Counted from the stretch's first letter, positions 16,219 to 25,246 are shown. The stretch is 64,000 bases of DNA from Natronoarchaeum rubrum (GCF_024494695.1 NZ_JANHDP010000002.1:372001-436000), one strand, 5' to 3'. Numbers and translations: made by a program. Notes: a model not told the origin generated them from the sequence alone.

Positions 16219-16845
16219 TTAGTTGCCGCCACCGCCGCCGGTTTGGTTGCCACTGCCACCGCCGTTTCCGCCGCCACCGCCGCCGGTCATCCCGCCGTCG
16301 GATTCGTTGCCTCCACCGGTGGCGCCGCCGTTGCCGCCGTTACCGCCGTTACCGCCGTTGCCACCGTTGCCGCCGTTACCGCCCCCTCCGCCGCTGCTCT
16401 CTGCCGACGACTCGATCAGGTTCAGGTCGGTGCTGAAGTAGCTCGCCTGATCCTGGCTGAACATGTACATCGAGTCGGTCTGGAGCTGTTGCGTCGAGAA
16501 GGCAAACGAGTACGTCGGCGTGTCGCCGACGTCGTAGTGGATCACGTACCCGTTGTAGTCGCTGGGGTTGTCGATCTCGGGGATGCCGTCGTCGTCGGGG
16601 CCGTTGAGAATGTCCACGGTGACGGACTCCTGGAGCGAGGCATCGACCATGAAGTCGACGCCGGGGTAGAAGTCGTACGCGAACGCGAGGGCGGTCCCCC
16701 CGTCCTGTCCGCCACCATCTTGCTGTGCTGAGACGACACTGCCGGCTCCGAGTCCGCCGATCGCACCGGCCGCGCCGACTGCTTTCACGAAGTCGCGGCG
16801 GTTCGGACCCAGATAGCTCTGTTCGTTGCTGTTTTCTTCGGTCAT
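16219..16845 (-). CDS. Unknown Tat-exported protein, tandem family member A, Gly-rich tail
   Basis: This 208-residue protein opens the array. It has a Tat signal (RRDFVKAVGAAGAIGGLGAG) around residues 15-34 followed by VVSAQQ, a possible signal peptidase site rather than a lipobox. The conserved domain follows (FAYDFYPGV, ILNGPDDDGIPEIDNPSDYN, ASYFSTDLNLIES). A 60-residue tail of GGN repeats ends the protein, encoded by a nine-base tandem repeat. Genes B and C are diverged partial copies. It is presumably secreted or loosely cell-surface bound. No known family is recognised. Confidence 0.75.
   Translation of the reverse strand: MTEENSNEQSYLGPNRRDFVKAVGAAGAIGGLGAGSVVSAQQDGGGQDGGTALAFAYDFYPGVDFMVDASLQESVTVDILNGPDDDGIPEIDNPSDYNGYVIHYDVGDTPTYSFAFSTQQLQTDSMYMFSQDQASYFSTDLNLIESSAESSGGGGGNGGNGGNGGNGGNGGNGGATGGGNESDGGMTGGGGGGNGGGSGNQTGGGGGN
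16320..16383. repeat. GGN-coding nine-base tandem repeat
   Basis: Inside gene A a run of units such as CCGTTGCCG and CCGTTACCG (plus strand) encodes consecutive Gly-Gly-Asn triplets on the minus strand. The unit number is likely to vary between strains by slippage, changing the length of the secreted tail. Confidence 0.7.
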
Positions 16846-17558
16846 CGTTGGTCACACCCCTGTGAGGGCAAGCAGTACCAGAACTCGCAAGGGTAAATAC
16901 CGAAAACACCGTTTACGGGGGTATCGGGCGTCTATAACGGGATGCGTGTTCGTTAGGATCGACGGGGACGACTCGACCGACCGAGCCGACGCCGCATTTC
17001 GAGCGTTCCGTGCGACTACAGGACTCGCTATCGGTCACCCTGCGTGACTCTCTGTAATCCAGTGAGGTACGGCGGTGCCGAGTCCGCACCCGGTCCGGGT
17101 CGATCACGATTTACGGCGAGATTCGCGCGAGTGCGTAGATCGATATCCGACCGGTAGGTTCGGTTGGGGCTCGGTTTGCGTGACGTTTCGTCGCTCTATC
17201 TCGGAAGCCGTTCGAGTAGTGTTGGTCTCGTGCTCACTTCCGTCGGACTACGTGTCGCAGCGCTTGTTTCACCATCTCCCGGAACTCTCGGTCCTCCGGC
17301 ATCTCTGTGAGGATGATACGGGTGACACTCTCGAGCCGTGACCCGTTCGTGGAGTTCCACGGCGCATCCGTGATCGACCGTGATAGCTGCCGACGGCGGG
17401 GGTCTCGTCGCCGTCTCCGGCACCGCCGTGTACCGCCCGCCAGACGTAGCTCTCGTGCGGTGCCGGCACCCCGGGAGGCCCCGCTCTACGGGCGCCTCCC
17501 GACACGGGGCGATCGCCAAACGGTAACTCACTTACCCGGCCCGTCCCAACCCGCCCGC
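16846..17558. other. 713-base region without a clear gene
   Basis: The left part holds the promoter of the tandem family. The remainder lies between divergent genes and shows no complete gene I can support. On the minus strand the stretch 17234-17302 could encode MPEDREFREMVKQALRHVV and three more residues, preceded in frame by SVTRIILTE. This reads like the helical end of a real protein but has no upstream coding continuation, so it may be a decayed gene end or a very small protein. The right part should contain the promoter of the PitA-like gene. Confidence 0.4.
16852..16865 (-). promoter_or_regulatory. Inverted repeat before the tandem family
   Basis: TCACA-CCCC-TGTGA is a perfect inverted repeat with five-base arms, seven bases upstream of the ATG of gene A at 16845. 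A TATA-like GTATTTACCC lies further upstream on the minus strand (16891-16900), so the repeat lies downstream of the TATA element, where an operator would act. The regulator is unknown. Confidence 0.4.
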
Positions 17559-19451
17559 ATGGAACGACGGGAGCCACCACAGACCGACGAGGGCTGGTAC
17601 GTCCTCCACGACCTGCGGACGATCGACTGGGACGCCTGGCGCGGGGCGTCCGAGCGCGACCGCGAACTGGCGATCGACGACGGCGTCGAGTTCCTCGAAG
17701 CGGCTGCGAATCTTGATGACGCCGATGCGGGCGCCTCCGCGGTGTTCAGCGTGTTCGGCCACGAGGCCGACCTCCTGATTCTGCACCTGCGGCCGACGAT
17801 CCGCGAACTCGACACCCTCGAACGCCGGTTCGAGCAGACCGCGTTCGCCGAGTTCACCGAGCGCACGAACTCCTATCTCTCGGTGACCGAGGCGTCGGGC
17901 TACACCGGCGCCGAGGCGTACTTCGACCCCGAGCAGGAGGCCGACCCGGGCATCACGAACTACATCGAGTCGCGGCTCTACCCCGACCTGCCCGACGCCG
18001 AGTTCGTCAGCTTCTACCCGATGGACAAGCGCCGCCAGCCCGAGCAGAACTGGTACGACCTGTCCTTCGAGGACCGCGCCGACCTGATGTCGGGCCACGG
18101 TGACATCGGCAGGGAGTACGCCGGCAAGGTCAGCCAGATCATCTCCGGCAGCGTCGGCCTCGACGACTTCGAGTGGGGCGTCACGCTCTTTGCCGACGAT
18201 CCCACCGACGTCAAGGACCTGCTCTACGAGATGCGCTTCGACCCCTCCTCCTCGAAGTACGCCGAGTTCGGCCCGTTCTTCTCGGGCCGGCGCTTCCCGC
18301 CGAGCGATCTGGAAGCGCTGCTCGCCGGCGAGTCGATCCCGACCGACGAGGACGCGTTCGGCGACGACGCCACCGCCGCCGGCGACGAGGACCTGCTCGC
18401 GGAACTGGAGCGCTTCGGCGTCGACGTCGACGCCGCGCCCGCCGGCGCGAACGGGCTGGTGTTTTCGTCCGAGGCCGACGTCGAGACCGTCCGCGACGAG
18501 GTCGAGGGCCTGCGCGGGAACTTCGAGCACTACGACACGCACGTGCTGACCGAGGTGTACGAGGACGGGGACGGCGCGGCGATCGTCAGCGTCTGGGAAA
18601 CCGAGAGCGCCGCCGACACCGCCGCCGGATTCCTCGAAGAGCTGCCGGGCGTCACCGACTACCGGCAGGGGTCGCTCGGCGGCGACGCCGACGGTGGGGC
18701 CGCAGAGAGCGACGCCGGCCACCGCGACGCCGAGGGCGGACGCCCTCACGGCGACGACGCGGCGGCCCACGGCGACGATAGCGGGAGCGCGCCCACATCC
18801 CACGGCAGCGACGGCGAGGCCGACCTCCGCGAGGAACTGGAGGAACGTGGGATCTACGGCGGCCAGCCCCACGGCGAGGACGTGTACGCACTCGTGCTCT
18901 ACTCCGAGGCCGATCCCGAGGAGCTCTCGGAGGAAGTCGAGAGCCTGAGCGACGGCTTCGACCGCTACGACTCCCACGTCAAGACCGCGGTCTACGAGGC
19001 GCCCGGCGAGGACGCCCATCCGGCGGTCGTCAGCCTCTGGGGGACCGAGAGCGCGGCCGGGACCGCCGGCGGCTACCTCGAAGATCTGCCGGGGATCGTC
19101 CGACAGGCCGGGGACGACGGGGCGGCGACTGCCGCCGATGACGAGTCGGCGGCGACCGAGGGTGACTCCGGATTCGGCACGATGGGGATGTTCTACACGG
19201 TCAAGCCGGAGCACCGCGAGGACTTCGTCGAGAAGTTCGACACCGTCGGCGGCCTGCTCGCCGACATGGAGGGCCACCTCCAGACGGATCTCTACGCGAA
19301 CCGCGAGGACGAGAACGACATGTTCATCGCCAGCCGCTGGGAGTCCCGCGAGGACTGCATGGACTTTTTCCGCAGCGACGCGTTCGTCGACACCGTCGAC
19401 TGGGGCCGGGACGTGCTCGCCGACCGCCCGCGGCACGTGTTCCTCGCCTGA
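17559..19451 (+). CDS. pitA: PitA-like haem protein: chlorite-dismutase-like domain fused to monooxygenase-like domain
   Basis: With the ATG at 17559 it encodes 630 residues. Residues 1-250 form a chlorite dismutase/HemQ-like domain. His180 in SGHGDIGREYAGKV is at the expected haem-ligand position, followed by GSVGLDDFEWGVTLF and KYAEFGPFFSGRRF. Two related repeats of about 85 residues follow (starting GLVFSSEADVETVRDEVEGL and YALVLYSEADPEELSEEVES), separated by a His/Asp/Gly-rich linker with HGDDAAAHGDD. The last 90 residues (GMFYTVKPEHREDFVEKFDT) are an antibiotic-biosynthesis-monooxygenase-like ferredoxin fold. This layout is the haloarchaeal PitA type, here with extra repeats. The biochemical role is not settled; haem synthesis or oxidant handling are options. 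Confidence 0.85.
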   Translation: MERREPPQTDEGWYVLHDLRTIDWDAWRGASERDRELAIDDGVEFLEAAANLDDADAGASAVFSVFGHEADLLILHLRPTIRELDTLERRFEQTAFAEFTERTNSYLSVTEASGYTGAEAYFDPEQEADPGITNYIESRLYPDLPDAEFVSFYPMDKRRQPEQNWYDLSFEDRADLMSGHGDIGREYAGKVSQIISGSVGLDDFEWGVTLFADDPTDVKDLLYEMRFDPSSSKYAEFGPFFSGRRFPPSDLEALLAGESIPTDEDAFGDDATAAGDEDLLAELERFGVDVDAAPAGANGLVFSSEADVETVRDEVEGLRGNFEHYDTHVLTEVYEDGDGAAIVSVWETESAADTAAGFLEELPGVTDYRQGSLGGDADGGAAESDAGHRDAEGGRPHGDDAAAHGDDSGSAPTSHGSDGEADLREELEERGIYGGQPHGEDVYALVLYSEADPEELSEEVESLSDGFDRYDSHVKTAVYEAPGEDAHPAVVSLWGTESAAGTAGGYLEDLPGIVRQAGDDGAATAADDESAATEGDSGFGTMGMFYTVKPEHREDFVEKFDTVGGLLADMEGHLQTDLYANREDENDMFIASRWESREDCMDFFRSDAFVDTVDWGRDVLADRPRHVFLA

Positions 19452-19454
19452 GGC

Positions 19455-19697
19455 CTACCCGAGGTCCTCGATCGGCGCCGCCGCGGCGTTTCGCTTGACG
19501 CTGCGAACACCTTTCTTCGCGTTCGCCTTCGAGGTGTACCCCTCGCCGGAGTCGGCGATCACGTTGCCGTTGTCGTGGACAAGCCGCCAGCGCCACTCGT
19601 CGGCCCGGTCACGGTACAGTTCGAACGTCGCTTTCGACGCGTCGGCGTCCGGAGTCGAATCGGTCACGTCGCTGGCTACGGGCGCCGTCCGTATCAA
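19455..19697 (-). CDS. YegP/DUF1508-family small protein (HVO_2922-like)
   Basis: This 80-residue protein has one DUF1508-type unit: ATFELYRDRADEWRWRLVHD, GNVIADSGEGYTSKANAKKG, VRSVKRNA. The pattern of an aromatic strand, a D-NG-I turn and the Y-sKanak-gi segment is diagnostic. Such proteins form small beta/alpha dimers; the function is unknown. The stop lies three bases beyond the end of the convergent PitA-like gene, so the two transcripts must overlap or terminate within each other. Confidence 0.82.
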   Translation of the reverse strand: MIRTAPVASDVTDSTPDADASKATFELYRDRADEWRWRLVHDNGNVIADSGEGYTSKANAKKGVRSVKRNAAAAPIEDLG

Positions 19698-19813
19698 TAT
19701 CCTGGCGCTTCCGGAGTCCGAGCGACAGCGTACGGACGCATGGCGGCGAAACGCGACTGCGAAGTAAAAGAAAGCGGCGGCTGTCCAGGCCGGCGGGACG
19801 GGCCGGAGCGACC

Positions 19814-20287
19814 CTACGAGCCCCAGAAGTTGTCGCGGCTGCCGAGACGCTCGCGGTCGGGGCCGCGGCCGTCGCTGTCGTCCTCGTCGCCGTCTTCGAC
19901 GTCGGCGTCAGCGTCGTCCCCGTCCTCGATGTCGGCGTCTTCGAGATCCTCGTCCATCGGGAGGCGCTCTAACTCCTCGGCGCGGGCGTGGTTCGAGTGG
20001 ACTTCCGTGATCTCGACCCGCGCTCGGGCGTCGGGCAGCACGCCGTCGACCATCACGATGAACCCGTCCTCGGTCCGGCCGACGCCGGCGCCGCTCTCGT
20101 GGATGTCGGTCACGTCGACGACGACCTCCTCTTTTTGCTTGACGGGCTGGGTTTTCAGATCGCTGATGGGCTGGCTGTAGTGTTTACACCACTCCTTGCC
20201 GCCCCGGTCCCCGTAGTGTTGGCATCCCATGCCTTCGATGCGCTCCGAGAAGCTCGGACAGTCGTCCGCCAGTGGACAGTCGGCCAT
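19814..20287 (-). CDS. TRAM-domain protein with N-terminal Cys-rich motif
   Basis: This 157-residue protein starts with a Cys-rich region (Cys4, Cys9, Cys22, plus EWCKHY), which could bind zinc or an Fe-S cluster. A TRAM domain follows (EEVVVDVTDIHESGAGVGRT, DGFIVMVDGVLPDARARVEI), the RNA-binding beta barrel found in RNA-modifying enzymes and in small archaeal TRAM proteins. The tail is almost purely Asp/Glu and ends RERLGSRDNFWGS. It is likely a cytoplasmic RNA-binding or RNA-chaperone protein. Confidence 0.82.
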   Translation of the reverse strand: MADCPLADDCPSFSERIEGMGCQHYGDRGGKEWCKHYSQPISDLKTQPVKQKEEVVVDVTDIHESGAGVGRTEDGFIVMVDGVLPDARARVEITEVHSNHARAEELERLPMDEDLEDADIEDGDDADADVEDGDEDDSDGRGPDRERLGSRDNFWGS

Positions 20288-20377
20288 GCTATGGGGTATT
20301 CGACCCCCGAAGTAAACGCTTGCGACTGGTTGGGCCGCCCTCGGCGAGCCCCGCTCGTCGACGGCCGCGCGACGGCG

Positions 20378-21613
20378 TCACCCCGGCAGACCACCAGTCG
20401 GTGGCCCGGTCGGCCCGCTCGCGGGCGCCGGCCGCTCGTCGAGCGTCACTTCGATCTCCTGACGCTCGCCGTCGCGAAGCACGGTCAGCGTCACATTCTC
20501 GCCGGGACTGGTCTCGGTGACGAGATACGAGGAGAGCTCCTCGCCCGAGGTCACCGGTTGGCCGTCGATCGCGACGATCACGTCGCCCCCGACCGGCACG
20601 GAGAACCCGCCGGCGGTCTCGTTCTCGCCCGCTTCCTGCAGGGCGTCGGCCGCCGGGCTCCCCTCGGCGGTCCGGACGACGTACAGCCCTTCGGTCGCGT
20701 TCAGGTCGTTGGCTTCGGCGATCGGCGGCGTGACCGGCGTCGCGGCGACGCCGAGATACGCGTACTCGTACTCGCCGTCCTCGATCAGCGCGGGGACGAC
20801 CCGATCGATCAGCGTCGCCGACACCGAGAAGCCGATGTTCTCGGCGCCCTGGGCCGCGATGCCGGCGGTGTTGACGCCGACGACGGTGCCGTCACAGGTC
20901 ACCAGCGGGCCGCCGCTGTTGCCCGGGCTGATCGGCGCGTCGGTCTGGACGACGTTGGGCACGGCGTACCCGCGCGTCGTCGGCATCGACCGGTTGACGC
21001 CGCTGACGATCCCGTGGGTGATCGTCTCGTCGAGGCCGAAGGGGTTGCCCAGCGCCGCGACGGCGGTGCCGGGATCGGCCGGCTCGTCGGCGACCGGCAG
21101 CGCCTCCGCGGCGTCGGGCGTCTCGTCGATTCGGATCACCGCGAGATCCGAGAGCTCGTCGCGCCCGACCACCTCGCCGGTCCGGGACTCGCCGTCGGCG
21201 AGCTGGACGACGACTTCGTCCGAGTCGCCGACGACGTGAGCGTTCGTGACGACGTAGCCCGTCCCGCTCTCGTCGGTCTGGTAGACGAATCCGGAGCCGA
21301 TCCCGGCGTCCGTCTGGACCGAGACGACCGAGTCGATCGTCCGGTCGTACAGGGCCGCGTAGTCACAGCTCTCGGGCGACTGGCCCCCGGTCGTCGCGCC
21401 GTTCGCGCTCTCGTTCGTTCCGTTCGCGCTCGCCGTTCCGGCGTCGCTGTCGTTCGGCCCGCTCTCGTTCGCCTGGAGCGCGGCCTGATCGACCGCATCC
21501 GCCTGGTCTCCGCTCGGTGCACCACCGTTCGTCGGCGCCGCGATCGTGCCCGCCGCCACCGTCCCGACGACGACGAGCAGCGCGACGCCGAGCGCAAAGC
21601 GTCCCTGACCCAT
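20378..21613 (-). CDS. HtrA/DegP-type S1C serine protease with PDZ domain
   Basis: The start is taken as the ATG at 21613 (411 residues) because a membrane-spanning segment follows at residues 5-26; upstream in-frame sequence is not signal-like. After an acidic, Asn/Gly/Ser-rich linker comes a trypsin-like domain with the catalytic triad His126 (TNAHVVG), Asp157 (ELSDLAVIRI) and Ser233 (PGNSGGPL). A PDZ domain covers about residues 285-395 (YAYLGVAATP, VPVGGDVIVAIDGQPVTSGE). It should be anchored with its catalytic domain outside the cell and act in quality control of exported proteins. The C-terminus is Pro/Gly-rich. Confidence 0.9.
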   Translation of the reverse strand: MGQGRFALGVALLVVVGTVAAGTIAAPTNGGAPSGDQADAVDQAALQANESGPNDSDAGTASANGTNESANGATTGGQSPESCDYAALYDRTIDSVVSVQTDAGIGSGFVYQTDESGTGYVVTNAHVVGDSDEVVVQLADGESRTGEVVGRDELSDLAVIRIDETPDAAEALPVADEPADPGTAVAALGNPFGLDETITHGIVSGVNRSMPTTRGYAVPNVVQTDAPISPGNSGGPLVTCDGTVVGVNTAGIAAQGAENIGFSVSATLIDRVVPALIEDGEYEYAYLGVAATPVTPPIAEANDLNATEGLYVVRTAEGSPAADALQEAGENETAGGFSVPVGGDVIVAIDGQPVTSGEELSSYLVTETSPGENVTLTVLRDGERQEIEVTLDERPAPASGPTGPPTGGLPG

Positions 21614-21760
21614 GCGTATCGGGGTACCACGGTCCCGCTGAAAGGGAATGCTGCCGGGCCGTTGCCGGTTGTCTGGATCGTCCCCTCGATCGGTTGCCAG
21701 TCGACCCGTCGCGGGCAGAACCAGCGGGTTCAAGTCGATTCCGCGGGTCGCTCAGAGCGG

Positions 21761-22636
21761 ATGGAACTCGGGCTCGGCTACGCGCTGCTCGCGGCGTTCG
21801 TCTGGGGCGGCTACCTGTTCGGACTCAAACAGTACTTCGAGGGGTACCCCGCGACGACGCTGACGGTCTGCGTCAACGCTTTCGCGATCGCGTTCTACCT
21901 TCCGGTGACCCTGCGGGCGCTCGCGAACGGCGCCGGAACGGCGTTCGCGAGCCTGAGCGCGCTCGACGCCGGCGTCGTCGCGCTGACGATCTGCGCGACG
22001 GCGGCCGCGTTCGTCCTCTTTTTGCACGCCATCGCGGCGGGCGACGTCTCCTACGTCACGCCGATCAACAAGATCGTTCCCGCGCTGGTCGTGCCGATCG
22101 AGGTGCTCGTCCTCGGCGAGGTGCTGACGCCGATACAGCTCGTCGGCGTCGTCGTCGCGACTTCGGCGATCTACGTGGCGAACTACCGCGCCGGCGGGCT
22201 GCTCGACCCGTTCCGGCGGATCGTCCGCTCGCGCCCGGCCCAGCTCGCGCTGCTGTCGGCAGCGCTGTACGCCGTCAGCGACGTCGGAAAGCGCGTCGCC
22301 CTGCAGGAACTCGGCATCCCGACCGCGCTGTGGGTGCCGGTGTTGCTCGCCGGCATCCTGCTGGTGTTGCTGGTGCCCGGGGTCAGGGATCGGCCCGACG
22401 AGTTGCGCGCCGACGTTCCGAAGTTCGCCGCCGCGGGCGCGTTCGTCGCGACGGGCGAGCACGTCACCTCGCTGGCCTTCTCGCTGGTGCCCGCCAGCGT
22501 CGCGTCGCCGATCGTCAACACGCAGGCGATCCTCGTCGTCCTGCTCGGCGGCGTCGTGCTCGGCGAGGACCACTTCCGCGTGCGAATCCTCGCGGCGGTG
22601 CTGGCGGTCGCCGGCGTGACGCTGATCGCGCTCTGA
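21761..22636 (+). CDS. EamA-family transporter (DMT superfamily)
   Basis: This 291-residue protein starts with ATG at 21761 and has ten hydrophobic segments in two similar halves, as in EamA/DMT permeases. The first half contains WGGYLFGLKQYFEGYPATTL and VSYVTPINKIVPALVVPIEV; the second half has PASVASPIVNTQAILVVLLG and GEDHFRVRI. The two LGE motifs (VLGEVLTPIQ and VLGEDHFRVR) after the fourth and ninth segments are typical of the family. The substrate, possibly a metabolite or amino acid, is unknown. It is divergent from the HtrA gene. Confidence 0.85.
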   Translation: MELGLGYALLAAFVWGGYLFGLKQYFEGYPATTLTVCVNAFAIAFYLPVTLRALANGAGTAFASLSALDAGVVALTICATAAAFVLFLHAIAAGDVSYVTPINKIVPALVVPIEVLVLGEVLTPIQLVGVVVATSAIYVANYRAGGLLDPFRRIVRSRPAQLALLSAALYAVSDVGKRVALQELGIPTALWVPVLLAGILLVLLVPGVRDRPDELRADVPKFAAAGAFVATGEHVTSLAFSLVPASVASPIVNTQAILVVLLGGVVLGEDHFRVRILAAVLAVAGVTLIAL

Positions 22637-22699
22637 TCGCGGGTGCCTGTCTCGGGAGCGTCGACAGGCTGATGTGACAGCCTGATAACCGCTCGTACG

Positions 22700-23581
22700 A
22701 TGGGACGCTTCTCCGATCATCTCGAAACGGGTGTCGGCGCGGTCGGCGACCTCGCGCCACTGATGGTCGTCCCGGTCGTGCTGTCGCTGTTCGACGTCGA
22801 CGCGATCCGGAACGTGCTGGCCTTCGAGGGCTGGCACGTCGGCCTGCGGTTCGGCATCCCCGTTCCGGCGGTCGACCTCTGGACGGTCGTGAACCCGCCG
22901 GACGCCGAGGTCGTCGGCGGGACGAGCTACCAGTGGGAGGCCGGGACGACGGACCTGCTGGCCGTCGCGAGCGGCGGCGCCGACGCGCTGGCTCTCGCGA
23001 TCGGGTCGGCGTTCGTCGGTCTGCTTCTCGAAGCGGTCCTCGTGGCAGGCTATCTCGGGAGCGTCCGGGAGCACCTCGTAACCGGTTCGTACGAGTTCGT
23101 CGGGAACGTCCGGCGCTACGCGGGCCGGATCGCCGGGCTCTACCTGCTGGGCTTCGCCGCCTTCGTCGTCGCGGTGCCAGTCTTCCTCGTCGCGCCGCCG
23201 CTGATCGTCCCGGCGATCGTCGGCTTTTTCGCCGCACTGTACTTGCTCTGGGCGACGCCGTACCTGATCGTCGTCCGGGACTGCTCGCTCGGCGACGGAC
23301 TGGTCGAGAGCTATCGCTACGCGGTCGCCGGCGGCCCTCACTTCCGGTTCACGATCGGCTTTCTCGTGACGATTCTCGCGCTCTCTGCGCCCGCGTCGCT
23401 GATCGTCGCGAACGCCGGCGCGATCGGGCTACTGCTCGGGGTCGCCCTCATCGGGCCGCTCGGCCTCGCGCTGAACGTGGCGGTCGTGGACTTCGTGCTC
23501 GATCTCGTCGACGACCGTGACGCTGCGGCATCGAACTCTGCGGATCGCCCGAGAAGCGGCGCGGACGACGCTCCGTTCTGA
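22700..23581 (+). CDS. Polytopic membrane protein of unknown function
   Basis: This 293-residue protein has about six hydrophobic segments and a charged C-terminal tail. An early hydrophobic segment is followed by a region with WTVVNPPDAEVVGGTSYQWE, probably extracellular. The later part, with YLLWATPYLIVVRDCSLGDG and ESYRYAVAGG, resembles haloarchaeal membrane proteins related to glycerophosphoryl-type or DUF4013-like permease helices. No specific family can be claimed. It follows the EamA gene by 63 bases in the same direction. Confidence 0.65.
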   Translation: MGRFSDHLETGVGAVGDLAPLMVVPVVLSLFDVDAIRNVLAFEGWHVGLRFGIPVPAVDLWTVVNPPDAEVVGGTSYQWEAGTTDLLAVASGGADALALAIGSAFVGLLLEAVLVAGYLGSVREHLVTGSYEFVGNVRRYAGRIAGLYLLGFAAFVVAVPVFLVAPPLIVPAIVGFFAALYLLWATPYLIVVRDCSLGDGLVESYRYAVAGGPHFRFTIGFLVTILALSAPASLIVANAGAIGLLLGVALIGPLGLALNVAVVDFVLDLVDDRDAAASNSADRPRSGADDAPF

Positions 23582-23691
23582 GACGCTCTCTCCCCCGTCA
23601 GTGATCGTCGATATCAGAAAGTCCCCGCCCGCTCGACGGCGGACGAGCCGAGGGCTCGGACGATATCACTCGGCGCCCTCAAAAACTGATC

Positions 23692-24672
23692 CTAGGCCGG
23701 CTCTTCTTCGTAGTCCGTGCGCTCGCGCAGCAGGTCGCGGAACTCGTCGGGGTCGTCGATCGACTCGGCCTCCTCGCGCTCGATGAGCGCGGTGCCTTCG
23801 ACGGAGTCGCGCTTGGTGCTGTCGACGAAGTACACCGACCGCGTCCCCACAACTCGGCCCAGCGAGCCCATGATGCGGGCGCGCTTCTCGGCGGCGCGGG
23901 TGAACTCCGAGTGGCCCGTCAGCACCGTCCCCTCGGCGGGCCCGGCGTCCTCGGATTCCTCGCTGACGGCTTTGAACGGCGCGCGCAGCGTCGGGTGGAC
24001 GTCGTAGCCCGCCTGAGTCATCACCGTGACGATACGTTCGTCGTCGGGGTCGGCGTCGGGTTCGTTCGGCGTCGGATCCTCGTCGCGGACCTCCTCGGCG
24101 CCTTCGAGCACGTCGACCGGACTGGTCAGCCCGGAGCCGAACATCTCCTCTAACTGCATCGCGACCTCGATCGAGGCGTTCATCCCGTCCTCGTACTTCG
24201 AGACGGTGCGTCGCGAGACGCCCAGCTCTGTGGCCAGCTGACCGAGGCTCCAGCCGCGTTCCTCGCGCTTGTCCTCGAGGATCTCGCTGTCGATGCTGAC
24301 GTACAGTCCGCCGGGGGCGGCGTAGATCAGCGGCGGGATCTCCTCGACGAACAGGTCCATCGCGGTGTCGGGGCTCAGCGCGGGGACGCCGTGGCGGAAG
24401 TACACCACCTCGGGTTTGAGATCCTCGTCGCGCGTCCGCAGGCCGACGACCAGCGGCGTCGCGTCGAGGTACGCGCCGATGCGGCGCATCTCTTGGCCCG
24501 TCTGAGCGTCGAAAGCGTCGACGTTCCGCAGAATCTTCAGCAACACCAGATCTTCTCCCCGGCGGGCAGCGACGTCGAAGCTCCGCGGCCGGATCGCACA
24601 GCGATCGCTCACCGCGAAGCCGGCATCCTCCAGCATGGCGACGACGTTGCCGACCAGCGCAGACCGGGACAT
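23692..24672 (-). CDS. Archaeal XRE-type HTH transcriptional regulator
   Basis: This 326-residue protein belongs to the archaeal family of putative HTH-type regulators in which a Cro/C1-like helix-turn-helix is flanked by two alpha/beta domains. The N-terminal part, [20 protein letters not shown], looks like a restriction-endonuclease-type fold without an obvious function. The helix-turn-helix is at about 137-160: [20 protein letters not shown]. The C-terminal part ends with an acidic segment. Homologues are conserved across archaea, often as single-copy regulators; targets are unknown. Confidence 0.85.
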   Translation of the reverse strand: MSRSALVGNVVAMLEDAGFAVSDRCAIRPRSFDVAARRGEDLVLLKILRNVDAFDAQTGQEMRRIGAYLDATPLVVGLRTRDEDLKPEVVYFRHGVPALSPDTAMDLFVEEIPPLIYAAPGGLYVSIDSEILEDKREERGWSLGQLATELGVSRRTVSKYEDGMNASIEVAMQLEEMFGSGLTSPVDVLEGAEEVRDEDPTPNEPDADPDDERIVTVMTQAGYDVHPTLRAPFKAVSEESEDAGPAEGTVLTGHSEFTRAAEKRARIMGSLGRVVGTRSVYFVDSTKRDSVEGTALIEREEAESIDDPDEFRDLLRERTDYEEEPA

Positions 24673-24835
24673 ACCCGTAGGTAAGTAATTCGCTCTATTT
24701 AGGGGTTGTGGCGTCTACGTCGCGCTCGCGTCGGGTGATTGCCCCCGAACGGCGGCGGTAGTTTAAAATACGACGCCGCGGTCGCTTCGGCGTCCCGCCC
24801 GTCACGCCGGCCGGACGCCGCGGACCGGTCGAGAC

Positions 24836-25153
24836 TCAGGTTTTCTCGGGTAGTTCGACGGTCTCGGGATCGGGCATCCACAGCAGGTCGATGGCGAATC
24901 CGAGCGTCAGCGGGATCGCGATGACGAGCAACACCGCCGTCGTCTTGTTGCCGACGTTCCCGCCGATCCCCAGCGCGCCGGTCAGAACGAGCGTGCTCGC
25001 CACCAGCAGCATCGGGACGAACACGACCGCGTACACGGCCGACCCCCAGACGGTATCGAGGCTAATCCGGAAGAAGCGCGTCGCGACCGCGGCGATCACC
25101 GTGTGCAAGGCGACGACGAAGAGCAGTCCCGCGATCGCGCCGATGGAAGCCAT
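24836..25153 (-). CDS. Small membrane protein, three to four segments
   Basis: With the ATG at 25153 this gives 105 residues, with hydrophobic stretches at about 4-24, 37-60 and 75-97 (IAGLLFVVALHTVIAAVATR, VYAVVFVPMLLVASTLVLTG, TAVLLVIAIPLTLGFAIDLL). The reading frame stays open far upstream only as the antisense shadow of the E1-alpha gene. The protein looks like a conserved haloarchaeal small membrane protein without known function. It is divergent from the E1-alpha gene, with 93 bases between the starts. Confidence 0.65.
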   Translation of the reverse strand: MASIGAIAGLLFVVALHTVIAAVATRFFRISLDTVWGSAVYAVVFVPMLLVASTLVLTGALGIGGNVGNKTTAVLLVIAIPLTLGFAIDLLWMPDPETVELPEKT

Positions 25154-25246
25154 GCTTCCCCGTTCGGTCCGCCCGACCTTTTCGCTGTCGGATAGCGGTG
25201 ACGCTCGGGCCGAACGATTAAGCCACGGCCGCACGACGCACAGAGC

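Noticed and set aside
17532..19436. Minus-strand open frame of 634 codons
   Set aside because: Antisense to the PitA-like gene, whose motifs are clear on the plus strand.
19988..21760. Upstream extension of the EamA transporter frame
   Set aside because: The extension is antisense to the TRAM and HtrA genes; the transporter starts at 21761, where the first membrane segment begins.
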